From the NCBI GenBank assembly GCA_900312665.1, contig ONZQ02000001.1, positions 3,430,875 through 3,494,874 of the forward strand: a stretch of DNA of 64,000 nucleotides, read 5' to 3'. The notes beneath the pieces are model-generated. The model was given only the letters and a program-made list of their open reading frames with translations. It was not told the origin of the DNA and made no database searches. Made by a program: the position numbers and the translations under genes. Positions 22,464 through 34,932 of the stretch are shown one piece after another. The stretch comes from Cephalotrichum gorgonifer. Its lineage: Eukaryota; Ascomycota; Sordariomycetes; Microascales; Microascaceae. Numbering within the stretch: position 1 is the first letter of the stretch; each line of letters starts with the position of its first letter.

Positions 22464-25400
22464 ATCACTGAAATCGAAAGCCTGGATCCAGCTGAACCTC
22501 TTTCCGAGTTTTCATCCCGTGGGCAATATTGTGGAGTACGAGCAACCCCTTTTCGAAGCCGCCAGAGCCGCGCCTTACTTCCTATTTACGGCCGGCGATA
22601 AGGAGACGGCGCCACCCCGGCCATTCATGCGGTTAGAAGGACTTATGTCCTTGCTGGAGGTTGTGCAACCTAGCGGTGATGCGTCTCCACGCTTGCCGCT
22701 GAAAATTCGAGGAGAGGAGCTACTATGGTAGCCAGTTGATCGTTGCGCCACGGTCAGCGCGCTCACACCAACAAAAAGATTTCGCTTGGCCGATCGTCCA
22801 GAGGTGTCTTGTTAAACTCCTTCCCGGTCTTAACCCGTCGAGACCTGAAAAAATCACGCAAGCAGGCCTTCAGCGAGACGCACAAGGGCCACTCGGCATA
22901 CTAGAATATCTCCGGGAGAAAGAAGGAGGTGGGGGGGTAAGGGGAAGTATTGTGGTGTACGTCCCACACACGATCTCATCGGGGCGTGTGCGGTGGAAAT
23001 CCAGAACCGGCAGGAATGATGCTATCGTGACTCGGAGAGGGCCCCATGATTGATTACATGCTGGTACAGAATGTGTCCGAATGACCTGAACCGGTGATTC
23101 GAGTCCATGGCGGTCAGCGCAACCTAGTTTCCGTCACAGCATCGTGACAGCCATGGGGACGACAAGCATGAAGGTGCCCAGGCCAATTATGTTACACGAC
23201 CAGAAATTGGCGAGGCCGAAGGCCGGTACCGCCGGTGGTGGGAGGGAAAGAAGCGCAGCTGGACCCGGGAGAAAACAACTACAGCTGAATTTAGGAGCAC
23301 TTAGAGCTGGGGGGACCGCCCACCGCGCTGCCAAGGGCATGGTGGAAACGAACCGCGTCTACTCAATTTTGTTTCTGGCTCGTGTATGCACTCAAGCTGG
23401 GCGCTTTTTTAGGGAAAAGGGGGGGAGGGGGGAGGGGTGAATATTGCAACGCTCACCGATATGTCCTATTGCGTAATAGAGTAGGGCAAGCATCTTCGCT
23501 TGCCGGTCAATGAGATGCTTTGCCGGCCGCTCATCACTCGTCGCCATTGGAAAGGGGCAGGCAGCGGTCACCATTCCAAGTCAATGGTACGTTACAGGGT
23601 GATACACCCAACGCCGTGGCTGATTGGGAACACAGGATGTGTCCCTTTCGCACTGGAACGAGGAAGAAGATACGGATATTACAAGGACCAGGTACGCGTG
23701 TATTAGGAAGTCTTGGGTTCGGTTCATTTGGAAGCGACGCAATTCTAGTGTCCTGTATTGGAGAGGAAAGATGCTCCCCTCCAAACGTCATCACTCCGCT
23801 AGGTGTGATATCCGGCATCATACATGATTCCAAGAAGTGACTTTCCGCTTTCAAGTCGGGTACCGGCTTTTTTGTTTCGTTGTCGTCACTCGAGGGGTCA
23901 ATCTAACCTCCCGCATCCCTCACTGGGACTCGAGAGGGGAGCTTTTGAGCATCCGGACGGTCATTCGAGGGCCGCAACTACGACGACACCTGGATGAGAG
24001 CTGCATTGGGCCAATAACTCCACCCTCTTGGCGCCTGCCGGTATGGTCTGCGCAGGCTTTCCAAGGTAAGGATCCTATTGCTGAAGAGGTGGGCCGGGTT
24101 CTCGCATGCCACAACTGAGGGTAGCTACATGACAGGTTGCGAATAGGCAGCCGCAGCTCTTGCTCGTTAGACCCATAATCGGCGCTCCTGGCCAACAGGG
24201 CGAGCCGGGGGCCGTATTCGGATAGGAGATCCGATGGATCAGTTTGGAGGGCCAAGGTGTGTCCACTACTACTACCGAGCGGCGGCTCACGTAGCACGTC
24301 TCAATCCAAGCCCATTCGCTCATTTCAGCTGGACAGGGCCGTTTGTTCCATGCTTCCTCCCGTGATGGATTGGAGCACGTTACGCTCTTGCCGTTCCAGA
24401 CGCTATCATCGCCTTCCACGTCACGACTGTTTCCAACTTTCTGGGACTCCGAAATCCTGTGCCTCGTACGTCAGTCCGCCCTCCTTGTCCCTCCGATCGG
24501 TCCTCATCCCGCACATGTCGCTCAAAGCGTAGCGATCCCCGATCAGGCCTCTTTGCTCCATTCCGAAGGAGGCGGTGAGATTATTTCATCTCTGTTGATG
24601 GGACACGGAGGCTGGGTCACTCTCACTGGTTCCGAAACTACGTGTGCGCTTCCGAGCCGAAGGAAGCTTTTGCGGAGGGATCGGGATCACAGGTCTATCT
24701 CGCAGGGTTATTCCCTGCGCTTGAGGAGACGAACTCTTCCGCTCCGCTAACTGCGGGGCGAAACAAGTTGATTCTGCGCAATCGGGGGAATGGCTGAACT
24801 GGATATTGTCCCTCCGCTGCTTACACGCTTCATCGCTCGCCAACCTCCCACCCCCCCCCCCCCTTCTTCTCACCCCTTGCGTCCTGTGCCGTCCTTGCCT
24901 ACCCCGATTTAACTCTTCCCCCAAATAACTCTTCGGTCTAGTTGATCGGCCCTCCCCTTGTCGCGCTACTCCACAGCAGCTATCCGGAATTCCTCTCTTA
25001 ACCTTCTTCCACCTGTCGCGTGACGTCCGCATGGAATTCCCATCCACCACAGCGGGCGCTGAAGCTCCCCTGGGACTCGTCATCTTTTGTGCGTCTCTCA
25101 CCAATACTTGAGCCGCGGTTGCAACGAGCGCGCGTGTCGATGCAGGTATCCACGGTGTGCAAGGCGTGCCTTGTTAGTCATAGCCCCAAGACGGAAGAAT
25201 TCAGATAGTTCGAGATCTGATTTTTCTACTTCTTTTTGTGTCCTCGTTCCTTGTGCCTGTCTCGGCTTCGTCACCCTGATTTCTTCCGTTACTGCGTACA
25301 ATGTGACGGGCTGAGGCTGCCGGCTTCGGAAGAGAAACAGCCAGCTAGTCTCCGTACTCGCCACTCTTCTGCCCACTTTTCCTCGTTATCTCTACCAGTG

Positions 25401-27919
25401 AGCGAGTCCCCGATGGTTAAGCCAAATTTCTTTTTTCGTTTGCGGGGGGGCGGGCTGCTGCATGATCGATCGATAGGTCGCCGTCTCTTCGAGACCGGGA
25501 GACGGGGTCGAGAGAGAAGACACTGGGATCTATAAAATGAGGGTTCGAGGTCCCTTGTCGTATGGCTTTTCCGTTGCCACGCCAGGGCCGGATAGCGGCA
25601 TGACCCTCCCTCCATGAAGCGAAGCCAACCCAGCGCAGGGCCCAGGGTGATGGGTGAGGGGAAGGGAAGGAAGAAAGACGGCACGCCCGAGCCTCGCACG
25701 AAATTCACAGGCAGGAAGCCATTAGGCCCTCTTCCTTTTCCCCCTGACTTGTCAGCCGTAGGATCACAAGCACGACTTTTTTTGTCATTTCGGCCGGTTG
25801 GGGAGGGGGGTGGAGGGGTCGTTGGGAGTTCCAACTACGACCTGGTGGGAGCTTTGGTTGGTGTTTTCGGCTCCTCCTGCTTCTTCCTCTGCATCTGCGT
25901 CGGCATCTTCGTCCGCGTGTGCATTTTGTGCTGCTGGTTTGTGGTAAGACGTGCAGTTGACAGTCCATCCCTCATTAATTTGTTACAGAAACCGGCGTCC
26001 CACAGAGGGATTATTGCCTTGCTTGGCGGGCACACTTGACCGAGCACTCTCCTATCACGGTGCTTCCCAGACTGCTGCCCTCGTGGCTTCCTTCCTCCCC
26101 TCTTGCTCGATCTGTCTCTCCTAGTCGTCGATTCCGTCCCCTTGCTACGTGTGCCCTTTACCCCCCCCCCCCTTGTATCCCATGAACCACCTAATCCTCA
26201 TCCTCATTCTCACGGCTGCTAACGGAGAAGCGGTTCATGGGACGATATTGAGGGACCGGTGTATCACCCAGCACAGCCGACACCACGCGAGCCGAAAAAA
26301 AGAACCCTCGAGCCGAGACCGCCAACCTTTGATCCTGAATGGTTCGTAGAATCAGCCCCAGTCCGAGTCTCGGTAACGGGACGACGAGGACAACGTCGAC
26401 GAGTGTTGCTCATATGCAGGGCTTCCCTTACCTGCATGCAAAACCAGGATATCGCGGTCCTCGATTCTGGTCTCCAGGCTTGGCGTGACTGAAACTCTCT
26501 GTGCACCTTCCTATCACATCCCCCCTCGAACGCCACTCTCACCCTCACCCTCACCCTCCCTCTAAACCCCTTCGCGTAGCTTGTGCCGAGCGTCTCCTTC
26601 AGCCTATCGCGTTCTTCTTGGCAGGCCTGTTCTCTCTCGAGCTAAAAACGCCTCGTCTGAGGGTTTATCCTAAGGCCGGCCCGGGCATAGCACGGACAGG
26701 GCAAGGTCGAGAACGCCCCGGTCGCTACCGCAGAGGAGCGCGGACGATATGACGAACGGCTTAGACCCCGTTCAGCTAAGCTTTCTTGTTCAACGAACTG
26801 TTGGATCGAGAAATGACGTTGATCGGCCGAAGATCCCTGTCGCCCAGTTGTCCGCACCCCCCCTTAGCACTTTGTTCTTCCTTTGTTCACCCTGCCTCTA
26901 TCTGACCAATTCGTTTTTTTCTCTCTTCTCCCGATACATTCAGCTCCAATATCTCATTCGAATAGCCTAGAACCCTTGTATATACCCCGAATTATATGCC
27001 TCTCCCCTCTTCTCCGCTTTCTCTTCCCGCTGCGCCTTTGTTCCCTTGGCACGGACATACACCGGTCAACCAACTCCCACAGCCCGTCTTTCCCTTTCCT
27101 CTTAGTATCAATTGCACTCTTACTTTTTCCCACTCCGAAAGAGAAGCCGTGGGGAGGGAGGGGGTGGAGGAAAGGGGGTGTGTGTGGATATTGTGTCCGC
27201 TCCGCCGCTCTTCACCCTCGGAGAGAAGAGAACGTACACACTTCGTGGATCACTCATCCGATCATGTGTATATGTGCGATGGAGCCTTCGTGGTTCCAGT
27301 CAGATGGGCCCGTACCCCTTGTACGGTCGTTCGACTGGCCGAACACTCACTCCTCACGCCCAGTTTGTCTCCCCGGCCCCTTTTGTGTGTCTGGTCCCTC
27401 CTTCTAGCGCTTTCTTCCTGCTCTCATCGCCCTAGATTGTTCTCCAGGTCTTGTATTATACTCCTGGCAATTAATAGAACAAGACTAAGCGGGCGTGGGG
27501 GGGCTTGGTCGGTGTGATGAAGCACACGATGATAGTAGACTACGTGTCAGTCACCCGACGGAGAAGATGTTAATTCTTCCTTTCTTGTATAAGTATATAA
27601 AGGGCCTTTGTCCCGCTCTTGGCTGTAGGAAGGAAGGCATGAGGACTCACGCTTCTCGAATGCTTCATATCTTATAGCTTCACTTCTCCCGCAACGTTCT
27701 TCTTCTCTGAGACAGACTTTCAGCCCTCTGATAGCTGATCCTGCTGGCCTGCCTACGCTCTATTCGCGATCATCTCGGCTCATAGTTCGCCTTCTCACTA
27801 TCCCTATCCTACGTCTCTTCCCCTATAACTGCCCATACACAATACACAGTCCTGAACCAGCCATCGGACATCATATCCTACTTGCCCACATCTCGGCAGC
27901 CAGACTAGCCCCAGCAGCC
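22464..27919. other. gene-poor stretch, 5.4 kb
   Basis: No protein-coding gene can be supported on either strand; open frames are short, low in coding character and lack domains. The plus strand is strongly C/T-rich in blocks (about 24840-25010, 26000-26190, 26480-26580 and 26830-27130), with C runs of 12 or more near 24850 and 26160. The last kilobase resembles a long pyrimidine-rich 5' leader of the small gene starting at 27920. A noncoding transcript is possible but not shown. Confidence 0.45.
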
Positions 27920-28288
27920 ATGGCGGAAGATCGTGTCTGCGGATGCCTGGCGGGAGACATGCCGGTAGACTGCCCAGATTGCGGCGGAAATAACAGACTG
28001 TGAGCCCCCCCCCACCCCCCCACCCCCTTTTCTCTCCCCTTTCCTCTAAACCCAGTATCCCTCCTCTGCCCGCTCCCGTCCGCCCAATCGATCCCAGCCC
28101 AAAGAGGAAGGGCAGGCTCTAACGACAACAGAGTGATGACCTGCGGAACGTGCCGGGGGAATGGCTGGGTCCTCCACCCATGCCACTATTGCACCCGCTT
28201 GGCGGCGAGCAACCCAGCAGCGCCCATCGGCCGATCGCGGTACCCCCCGGGTCCAACGACAGGGTCGGACCGGGGGCCAGGGAGATAG
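27920..28288 (+). CDS. small cysteine-rich protein, DnaJ-zinc-finger-like
   Basis: Two exons, 27920-27999 and 28132-28288, are joined by a 132-bp intron with donor GTGAGC, branch CTAAC and acceptor CAACAG, giving 78 residues. The protein starts MAEDRVCGCLAGD and carries paired cysteines in order: CGC, CPDCGGNN, TCGTCRGNGW and CHYC. The CxxCxGxG-like pairs resemble half of the zinc-binding cysteine-rich domain of type I DnaJ proteins, without a J domain. The cysteine pattern is split by the intron and becomes continuous only after splicing, which argues for a real gene. The last 25 residues (Pro/Gly/Arg-rich) are less convincing, and another intron could change the end. Function unknown; a small zinc-binding chaperone-like or RNA-related role is a guess. 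Confidence 0.55.
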
Positions 28289-29643
28289 GGTGGGTCGATA
28301 AAGGGCGAGGGGATGAAGGGGGGACGGCGTTTTTGGCTGTCGTGAATCACCCTTGCTTTCTTTTTTTTTTTTGGTGGCTATTGTTTCCCTGGGATTTGCG
28401 CGGGCTGGCTCTCCGACTTCACCCTCTCGCGCGTGAACACGATGCTTCGGTCTTTTTTTCCTTCCCTTCTTTCTATCCGTTTGCTTTCATGTTCCCTTCT
28501 CCCCTCATGTACGTGCTCCTCTTTTCTTGCATACCACTTCCTTCGAGTCTTCCTTAGGGGAGTTCAACTTTCTCCATAATTACTTACAACTACTCCTAAG
28601 CGCATCCTTGCTCCGCCACTTGTCCACTCGCCTCCGCCACTTTTTCTCTCTCCTTCTCCGTTGTACAAGTCTGGGGCTAGGGGGGAATATACGGAACACC
28701 GCGTCGCAGGTGGCTGCTGTCGCACAGAAAAAGGAAGCTCCGAGCCGAGAGCCCAGTTTAGCTCGAGCCCCCCACGAAGCTCGTACAAGGGGAAAAGAGA
28801 AAAAATCAGGCGCTGGCAGAGAGGAGCGCGGACCACACTCACCGGGTGTGGGGCCGGCAGGGGCTAGCACAAGGGGGGAAGAGGAGGATGGGGAGGTGGT
28901 GGAGGGGCGTTGTCCGACAGGCTTTCGGGGCTTAACTTTTTCTTCCAAGTTTCTTGTATGAGTGGATCGGATCAGGAGGCGGCAATCGGTGGCGTGAGGA
29001 AGGGCCCTCTACGCATACTCGTACAAGTACTCGGAGGCCTGTCGTCTTGTTTCGTCTTGTTTTGTGCAAGTGTGTGTACGTTATGTGCCGTTCCTGGCTT
29101 GCCCGTGGATAACTTTTTATACCTAGCTTTATTTATTTGTAGTAGCCGTGCCTAAACTCCTGGCCCTCCGAGGTAACACCTGTGCCAAGGTAAGTCCTCT
29201 TTCTATCTCTCCTCCTCTCAGCTATTCGCGAAGTAGTCCTCCGTGTCACCGCAGGGGGGAGCTTCTCCAGGGCCTCCTTATCTGATATGGGGTGGGTGGA
29301 TGAAATTCCTCGGCGCAAACCCGCAGATATGATACCCTAGAAATCTTTCCTACATTTGGCAGAGTAAAGCCTCCGGTCGTAACATGGGAGATAGAGGAGA
29401 CAGGGGGGACGGAGGAAATAGGGGAGACGGATGAGAGAAGGGATAGGAGACAGGAGGCGCGAAAAGATGTACGATATACTCTATAATGAACACCCACAGA
29501 TCCACGCCCTTTCTCACTCATACACAGAGCTCCAAAGCCAAAACCCCCCAAAAAAGACAACATCTTCCCTTACCCCATGACGCCCTAGAAGACCAAAGAC
29601 CAAAGACCAAAAAAAACATATGTCCCCCCGCACCGACGCCGTC
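28289..29643. other. intergenic between convergent genes
   Basis: 3' flanks of the small cysteine-rich gene and of erv41. Contains a T-rich tract (28360-28380) and one copy of the TACTCGTACAAGTACTCG-type palindromic motif at about 29016-29033. No gene seen. Confidence 0.45.
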
Positions 29644-31076
29644 CTACTCATCCTCATCCCCCTTCTCGCCAATCACCCCGCGGCTCCTCGCCCTCCTCTT
29701 CCCGAGGACGTCCTTCGCCCAGTCCGACAGCGTGAAGCCCCAGTGGCACGCGACGAGCACGCCGCTGAGGACGTTGACGATCTTGATGAGGAACGAGACC
29801 AGGCCCTCCCTGCTCTCCTGCACGGACAGCAGTACGGGCTCGATGTCGTACTTGAAGAAGATGCCGGGGATGTTGTGGTCCGTGACCTCCTTGGACTGCT
29901 CCGTCACGGCGTACTGGTTCGTCAGGATGGTGTGGGACGGGTCGGCCTTGCTGCCGACGGAGTAGATGGTGGGCACGACGGAGAGGAAGTACTGGAACTT
30001 GTGGAAGTTGGCTGTTGCCTTGTTGACCGTGCGGTCGAGCGGGTTGACGAGGGAGGGGTAGAAGGGCCCGAAGGAGAGCTCGGAGATGATGTGGGAGAAG
30101 TCGAACTCTGGACGGGAGGTTAGCACTTATTCATTTCATTCCCTTCCCTGCGACTCCTCCCTTTGTAACAGGACTCCCAGGAGAGCTAGAGAGAAGGGGA
30201 TGGGACACATAGCGAGAGAGAGAGACTTACTAGAGTGGTCGAGATGCTCCCCGACACCCCTATACCCGTGGCCCCTGGCCGTGATGTGGAAGTCACCCTG
30301 CACCTTGTTCACGTCCATGCTCCCAAAGACCCTACAGCTGTCCGCCTTCCCCTTCAGCTTGGGCGTCTTCGCCCACCTCGCCTTCTTCTTCCCCGCCGCG
30401 ACGATGTCGTGCACGTGCTCCTCCCCGAACCCCTCCTCCTCGAAGCCGCCGAGGTACCCCGCCCCCGTCACCACCCTCCCCTGGGCGTCCCTGCCGAGCT
30501 TGTGCACCCCCTTCGCGTCCGCCCACTGCGCCCACGAGGTGTCCTCCCTCTTCAGCAGCATCCCCGCCAGGATGAGGTCCCCCGACGCGTCCTGCACGTT
30601 GACGTGAATGTCCCCGCACGCCATCTTCACCACCACGTCGAGGTTGATCTGCATGTTCTGCCCCACGCCCCTCTCGACCGCGAACGTGTGGTGCTCGGCG
30701 CCGCGCCACCACCGCGTCACCTCGCCCCAGACGAGGAAGGCTGACACGACCGCCATGACGATCGTCCATTTGCCGCCGCCGGAGGTGCGCTTTACGTATT
30801 CGGGTTTCGACTTGGCTGGGGGGTATCGTTAGTTGGAGGAACATGAAACCGAAAGAAGAAGGAAGGGGGGGTTTGTGGTTGGGGTTGGAAGTTAAGTTGC
30901 CTCTCCTAGAGAAGGTGGGGGGAGGGAAGGCGGCGGGGGAATGAATAGAAGCCAGCCATCGAGGGCATAGAGGAAGGGAAAGGAAATAACGTACGAAACG
31001 CATCGAACGCGCTGACGATACTCCCCTTCGCCCCGAAGTTCGCATCGTCAAGCCCATGATCCTTGAACCCGTTCAT
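29644..31076 (-). CDS. erv41: Erv41, ER-Golgi cargo receptor subunit
   Basis: Three exons (31076-30995, 30815-30231, 30107-29644) give 376 residues. The start MNGFKDHGLDDANFGAKGS and the first hydrophobic segment (TIVMAVVSAFLVWGEV, about residues 44-60) match the Erv41/ERGIC family, followed by a long lumenal domain containing MQINLDVVVKMACGDIHVNVQDASG and GDFHITARGHGY, and a second transmembrane segment near the C terminus (FLIKIVNVLSGVLVACHWGF). Erv41 pairs with Erv46 in COPII vesicles and retrieves escaped ER proteins. The C-terminal cytosolic tail is short and ends in acidic residues. Splice sites are GTACGT/CAG and GTAAGT/CAG; the second join gives the conserved HSKFDFSHIISELSFGP. Confidence 0.95.
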
Positions 31077-32043
31077 AGCTTCGCCCGTCTCCCCAAGTCC
31101 TCCTATGTGAGAGTGTAACCGGAGCTCAGAAAGCGCCTCTGTATATCATCCGCCTTCCGTAATACCAAATATATCTGCTATATCCAAGGCGGGGGAGGGT
31201 CGTTGTTTCGCCCGGGGGCGTGACCTCGTTCGCGAAGTCGGGATATGCTTAGCTTGTAAGGCTTAGTTAGGTTCGTTTCGCTGCGATAGGCAAAGATCTG
31301 GGGAAAGGGCGTCCGTGTCCTCGTTAACAGAAAAAAGGAATTGGGAAACGAAAATGGCCACTATAAACGGAGATCGAGTCGGTAGTGCTCCGGTAGCAAA
31401 ATCAAGAAAATAAAGCCGGGTGGATTCAGGTTGTTGCACTCGGGAACCCAGGGGATCGGCTGCTCGTTGGAGCAATGGATGGAGCTCTAAGTTCGGGACA
31501 GAGTGCGCGTGCATCGAAAGTTACAAGTGGCATTTACAAGCGCGGGCGAGAGGCCGATCAATTATTGGTGGGGGGCAATGCAAGGAAGCGGAGCCAGCCG
31601 CTAGCATCCGGGAAATTCTATTATGTCAGCTGCCTGAAAATGGACCCGAGGACAAAGAGCAATAATAAGTCGTCACCACTCAGGCGGGTGTAATTCCTCA
31701 TATAAAGACGATTCATGTCAATTTGGTAAATCGCTGTCTGTCGATACAATACATTAGGAGAGCCCTTCCCTAACTACTTTTTTTCTGTACACAGCAGCCG
31801 AGGGCAAGCTGTGCCTGTTCCATCCTCGTGTGCGATATTCATTCCCCCCTATGTGTGGCGACCCTTCATTCTGAGACGAGATGATCATCGAGCAAAAAAA
31901 AGCACAAACCAAACCCATAACTAATAAACAGTGGACGACCAGGAGCAAAAGAAAGTAAAAAAAAGTCAACGCAGTCCCGAAATCAAATGAACACCAGATA
32001 CAGCGGCCTTGTCCGCACAGCGCCTGCCCCTGATTCCTTCCCC
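31077..32043. other. intergenic
   Basis: Erv41 upstream region and the 3' flank of the NBR1-type gene. No supported gene or RNA. Confidence 0.5.
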
Positions 32044-34932
32044 TCACTTCTTGAGAGCCTTCAGCTTCTGTTCCTCGAGGAACTCTTCGTCCGAGGCATC
32101 CAGAATATCGTACTCCTCATCAGTGAAGAAGCCGTCATCCGATCCATCCCATGCCTCACTTGGGCTGCTCTTCCATCCATCTAGCTCACCCAGGTCCGCC
32201 GCGCCAGCTGACTCGGATCCACCCTTCTTCGCAGCTTCTTGGTGGACGCTCGAAACAGGAGACTCCTTCTCGAGCTTGGGGAACACCACCTGGCTGCTGT
32301 CGATCGACGAATCGCCCTTCTTCATAGCGGCCTCGCCCTCGCTCGAGCCTTCTGCCGCGTCCGAAGCGGCCTTCGGAGCCTCGACGCTGACGTCACACCA
32401 CAGGCGGTGGCCGAACCTGAGTCCTTCAGGGGTAGTCAGGCGCCAGTAAGAGATAATCTTGCCCTCGCGAGGCGGCGTGCGCAGCAGGACGGTGAAGGGG
32501 TACTCGTGGCCTGGCTCGAGAGCGTCGTAGCACACCGTCGACTCAGACGCAGAGACGAGCTCCGAGATCCCGGCTGGGTGGGCGGAATCGACGTGTCCCA
32601 TGTAGTCACCACCAACGAACTTGACTGCACAACCTGCGGGCCACGCAACGTCGCTCGAGTTGCGGAGGACCCATGTCTGCTCAAACACGTGGTTCGGCGG
32701 GAGCACTGTACCGTCCATGACAGTGTCTCGGACGTAGACCGCACCGAGATCCGAAGCGGTCAGCACCTTCTTCTCTGCTACCGGGGCGACTGGCACTTCC
32801 TTGTCCTCCGGCTTGTGCTCCTCCTCCTTCGCCTCCGGTACTTCCGAGTCGGTTTGGCCCTTGGTCTCCTGGACCACCTCCTCCTTCGTAAGAGCGGGCT
32901 CCGACGGCTCAACGCTCACTACTGCACGTGGGCTGGAGATTGTGGGTTGCTGAGACTTCGTGGTCCTGGGGGGCGCATCGCCCATCATGGGCATCTCAAG
33001 CCCCTCGCCATCCAGGCCGGTGGTGCTCACAACGGCCCGGCGAACGGCTGTCTTGAACTTGATGAGGGGATGGGTCCTGTTGTGACTGTTCGAGGGATGG
33101 GCCTCGCAGGCAGCGCACAAGTCGGTATCGGGACAAACGGCACACTTGTAGCGAACTCCGGTAATGTAGGTGACCACAGGATTGGCCGCACACAGGGGAC
33201 CGTCGCAGCAGATCCCTACATGGATGCTGTTGTTCCTGAAGCGGGATGGCTCCGGAAGGGGCTCATAGATGGGCGCGAAACGATGGCCGGGATGTTCCGA
33301 TGCCGCCTTCGACACGCAGTCGTTGCAGTAGTCCCAGTCAGGGCAGTCGAGGCACTTGTGTCGGATACCTCGGATGAACTGTGTACATTCTTGTCAGTGC
33401 GTTATTCAGTAAAGCATCCCCAAGGGGATGAGATGCCCAGTGGCAGGAGTCGTCTCGGGGCATACCTTATCGCATGTATCACAGATGGCATCGTGGGTCT
33501 GGTTGCGGCCAGCCCCTAGCTTGGCCGAGATATGGTCGTCGACCTGTGCGTCCGGAACCGCCGGCACGAAGGCATGCTTAGGATGGTGGCCGTGGTTGTC
33601 CTTGGCAAAACATTTCGTGCAAAGGTCAAAGTCCTCGCACGTGGTACAGTGCAGGAAGTGCTGCTCGGGGCGTTCTATTTAACCTATTAGGATGTGCCAT
33701 AACAAACGGGTGGGAGGAAGAAGTGACAAACCCTGTACACAGCTGTTACAGGCTCGGATGTTGTAGAGAGGCTTGTAAGGAGGAGTAGAGGGCTTTGCTG
33801 GCGCAAGACCGCCCGCAGCCTCCAGGTCGCGTGTGAGTCTCTTCCTCAACTCCTCGAAGTCCTTGATCGGGTCAGAGGGTGGCTCCGGCTTGTTGAGCTT
33901 GAACTTTGGGGGAAGCGTCTCGGTGGTACTGGTCACAAAGACACCGTTCTTCCTGAACCGCTTAATCATCCAGTGGTCAGGTCCATAGCACGTGATGCCG
34001 TTCTTGACGCAGGATAGGCAGAGGTCAAAGTCGTCGTCATCGCACTTGTTGCAGTGATAGTGGACGTCGGCAATGGTCCGCTCACAACTGTTGCAGCACA
34101 CACGGTAATCCCCGAAGCCGAGGCTCGCGTAGGGATTTGCGTAGGGGCACACTCGAGCGGTCTCGACGGGAGGCTGGGCCGGCACAGTTGGGAAGTCAAT
34201 GAGATCGGCCGCCACGGCGGCGGTACTGTCGTGGGCCTCCTTGGGAGCGATGTCGGCGATGGGGTTGGCGAAGAAGTCCTGAATCGGCTCCTTCTTAGGC
34301 ACCTCGGGAGCGGCGGCAAGGGATTGTGCCACCTGGTGCTCTTCCTCCGCCTCCACGGCGGCGGACCGTGGGCGAAGAGGGACACTCCATGTGGCGGGCT
34401 GTGGCTGCTCGGGCGTCGAAGGGGTGTCGGCCATCTCGCTTACGTTCTCGCTCGACTCCTTGGCGGCAGCAGCCTCTGCTTGAGGTTCCTCCTCCGCCTC
34501 GACGGTGACTGGCTTGGGCTGTTGTGCCTCACCAGCCGGCTCCAGGTCGGTGACCCGGATCTTTAGCTTGGCCTTGGCCTTGGCCGCGCGGTGCAGCTGT
34601 TTGTAGACGGAGATGTTTAATCGATCAAGGACCACGTAGGATCCCGCGGAGTCGGAATAGCGCTCGATCTTGCAGGGGTGCCCGGCGGGGACCTGGAGGA
34701 ACTCGCGGATCTATTCGCGGTCATACGAGTTAGCTATTAGGCATAGATAGGTGAGGTGACGACGGGCTAAAGGAAGATTAAGAGGCCCGGGGAGCATGTC
34801 GGTGATGCCACTTGCCTTGTTCTCGAACGTATCGACGCTTATTTCCCGAAGGTTGAGCTTAAATCGACGAGTCGACCCGTCGTGGCTCACCTTGATGCTC
34901 ACAATCTGAGCACCGACTGGGGCTGACGACAT
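32044..34932 (-). CDS. nbr1: NBR1-type selective autophagy receptor (PB1, four ZZ fingers, FW domain, LIR)
   Basis: Four exons (34932-34816, 34710-33732, 33674-33466, 33378-32044) give 879 residues. Order: PB1-like domain (1 to about 95), acidic linker, four ZZ zinc fingers (about 230-290, 355-410, 425-480 and 485-545, each with CxxC pairs and trailing histidines), an NBR1 four-tryptophan domain (about 640-770; VFEQTWVLRNSSDVAWPAGC and IISYWRLTTPEG), and an acidic C terminus with a LIR-type motif, EEYDIL, near residue 858. This is the fungal NBR1 plan: the FW and ZZ domains bind cargo, and LIR binds Atg8. The first intron uses a GC donor (AAG|GCAAGT), the only way to join the two PB1 halves in frame. 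The reverse strand has a long open frame caused by codon bias only. Confidence 0.95.
34711..34815 (-). other. GC-AG intron in the NBR1-type gene
   Basis: The 105-bp intron begins GCAAGT instead of GT and ends GAATAG after a GCTAAC branch site. No GT donor nearby restores the PB1 domain. GC donors with a strong flanking match (AG|GCAAGT) are a known minor class. Confidence 0.85.

Noticed and set aside
25289..26039. Open frames of 141 and 181 codons on opposite strands
   Set aside because: Overlapping frames in C/T-rich sequence with biased composition; neither has a domain or introns with branch sites.
32239..33519. 426-codon open frame opposite the NBR1-type gene
   Set aside because: Antisense shadow of a GC-rich exon; it crosses the NBR1 intron and shows no conserved motif.
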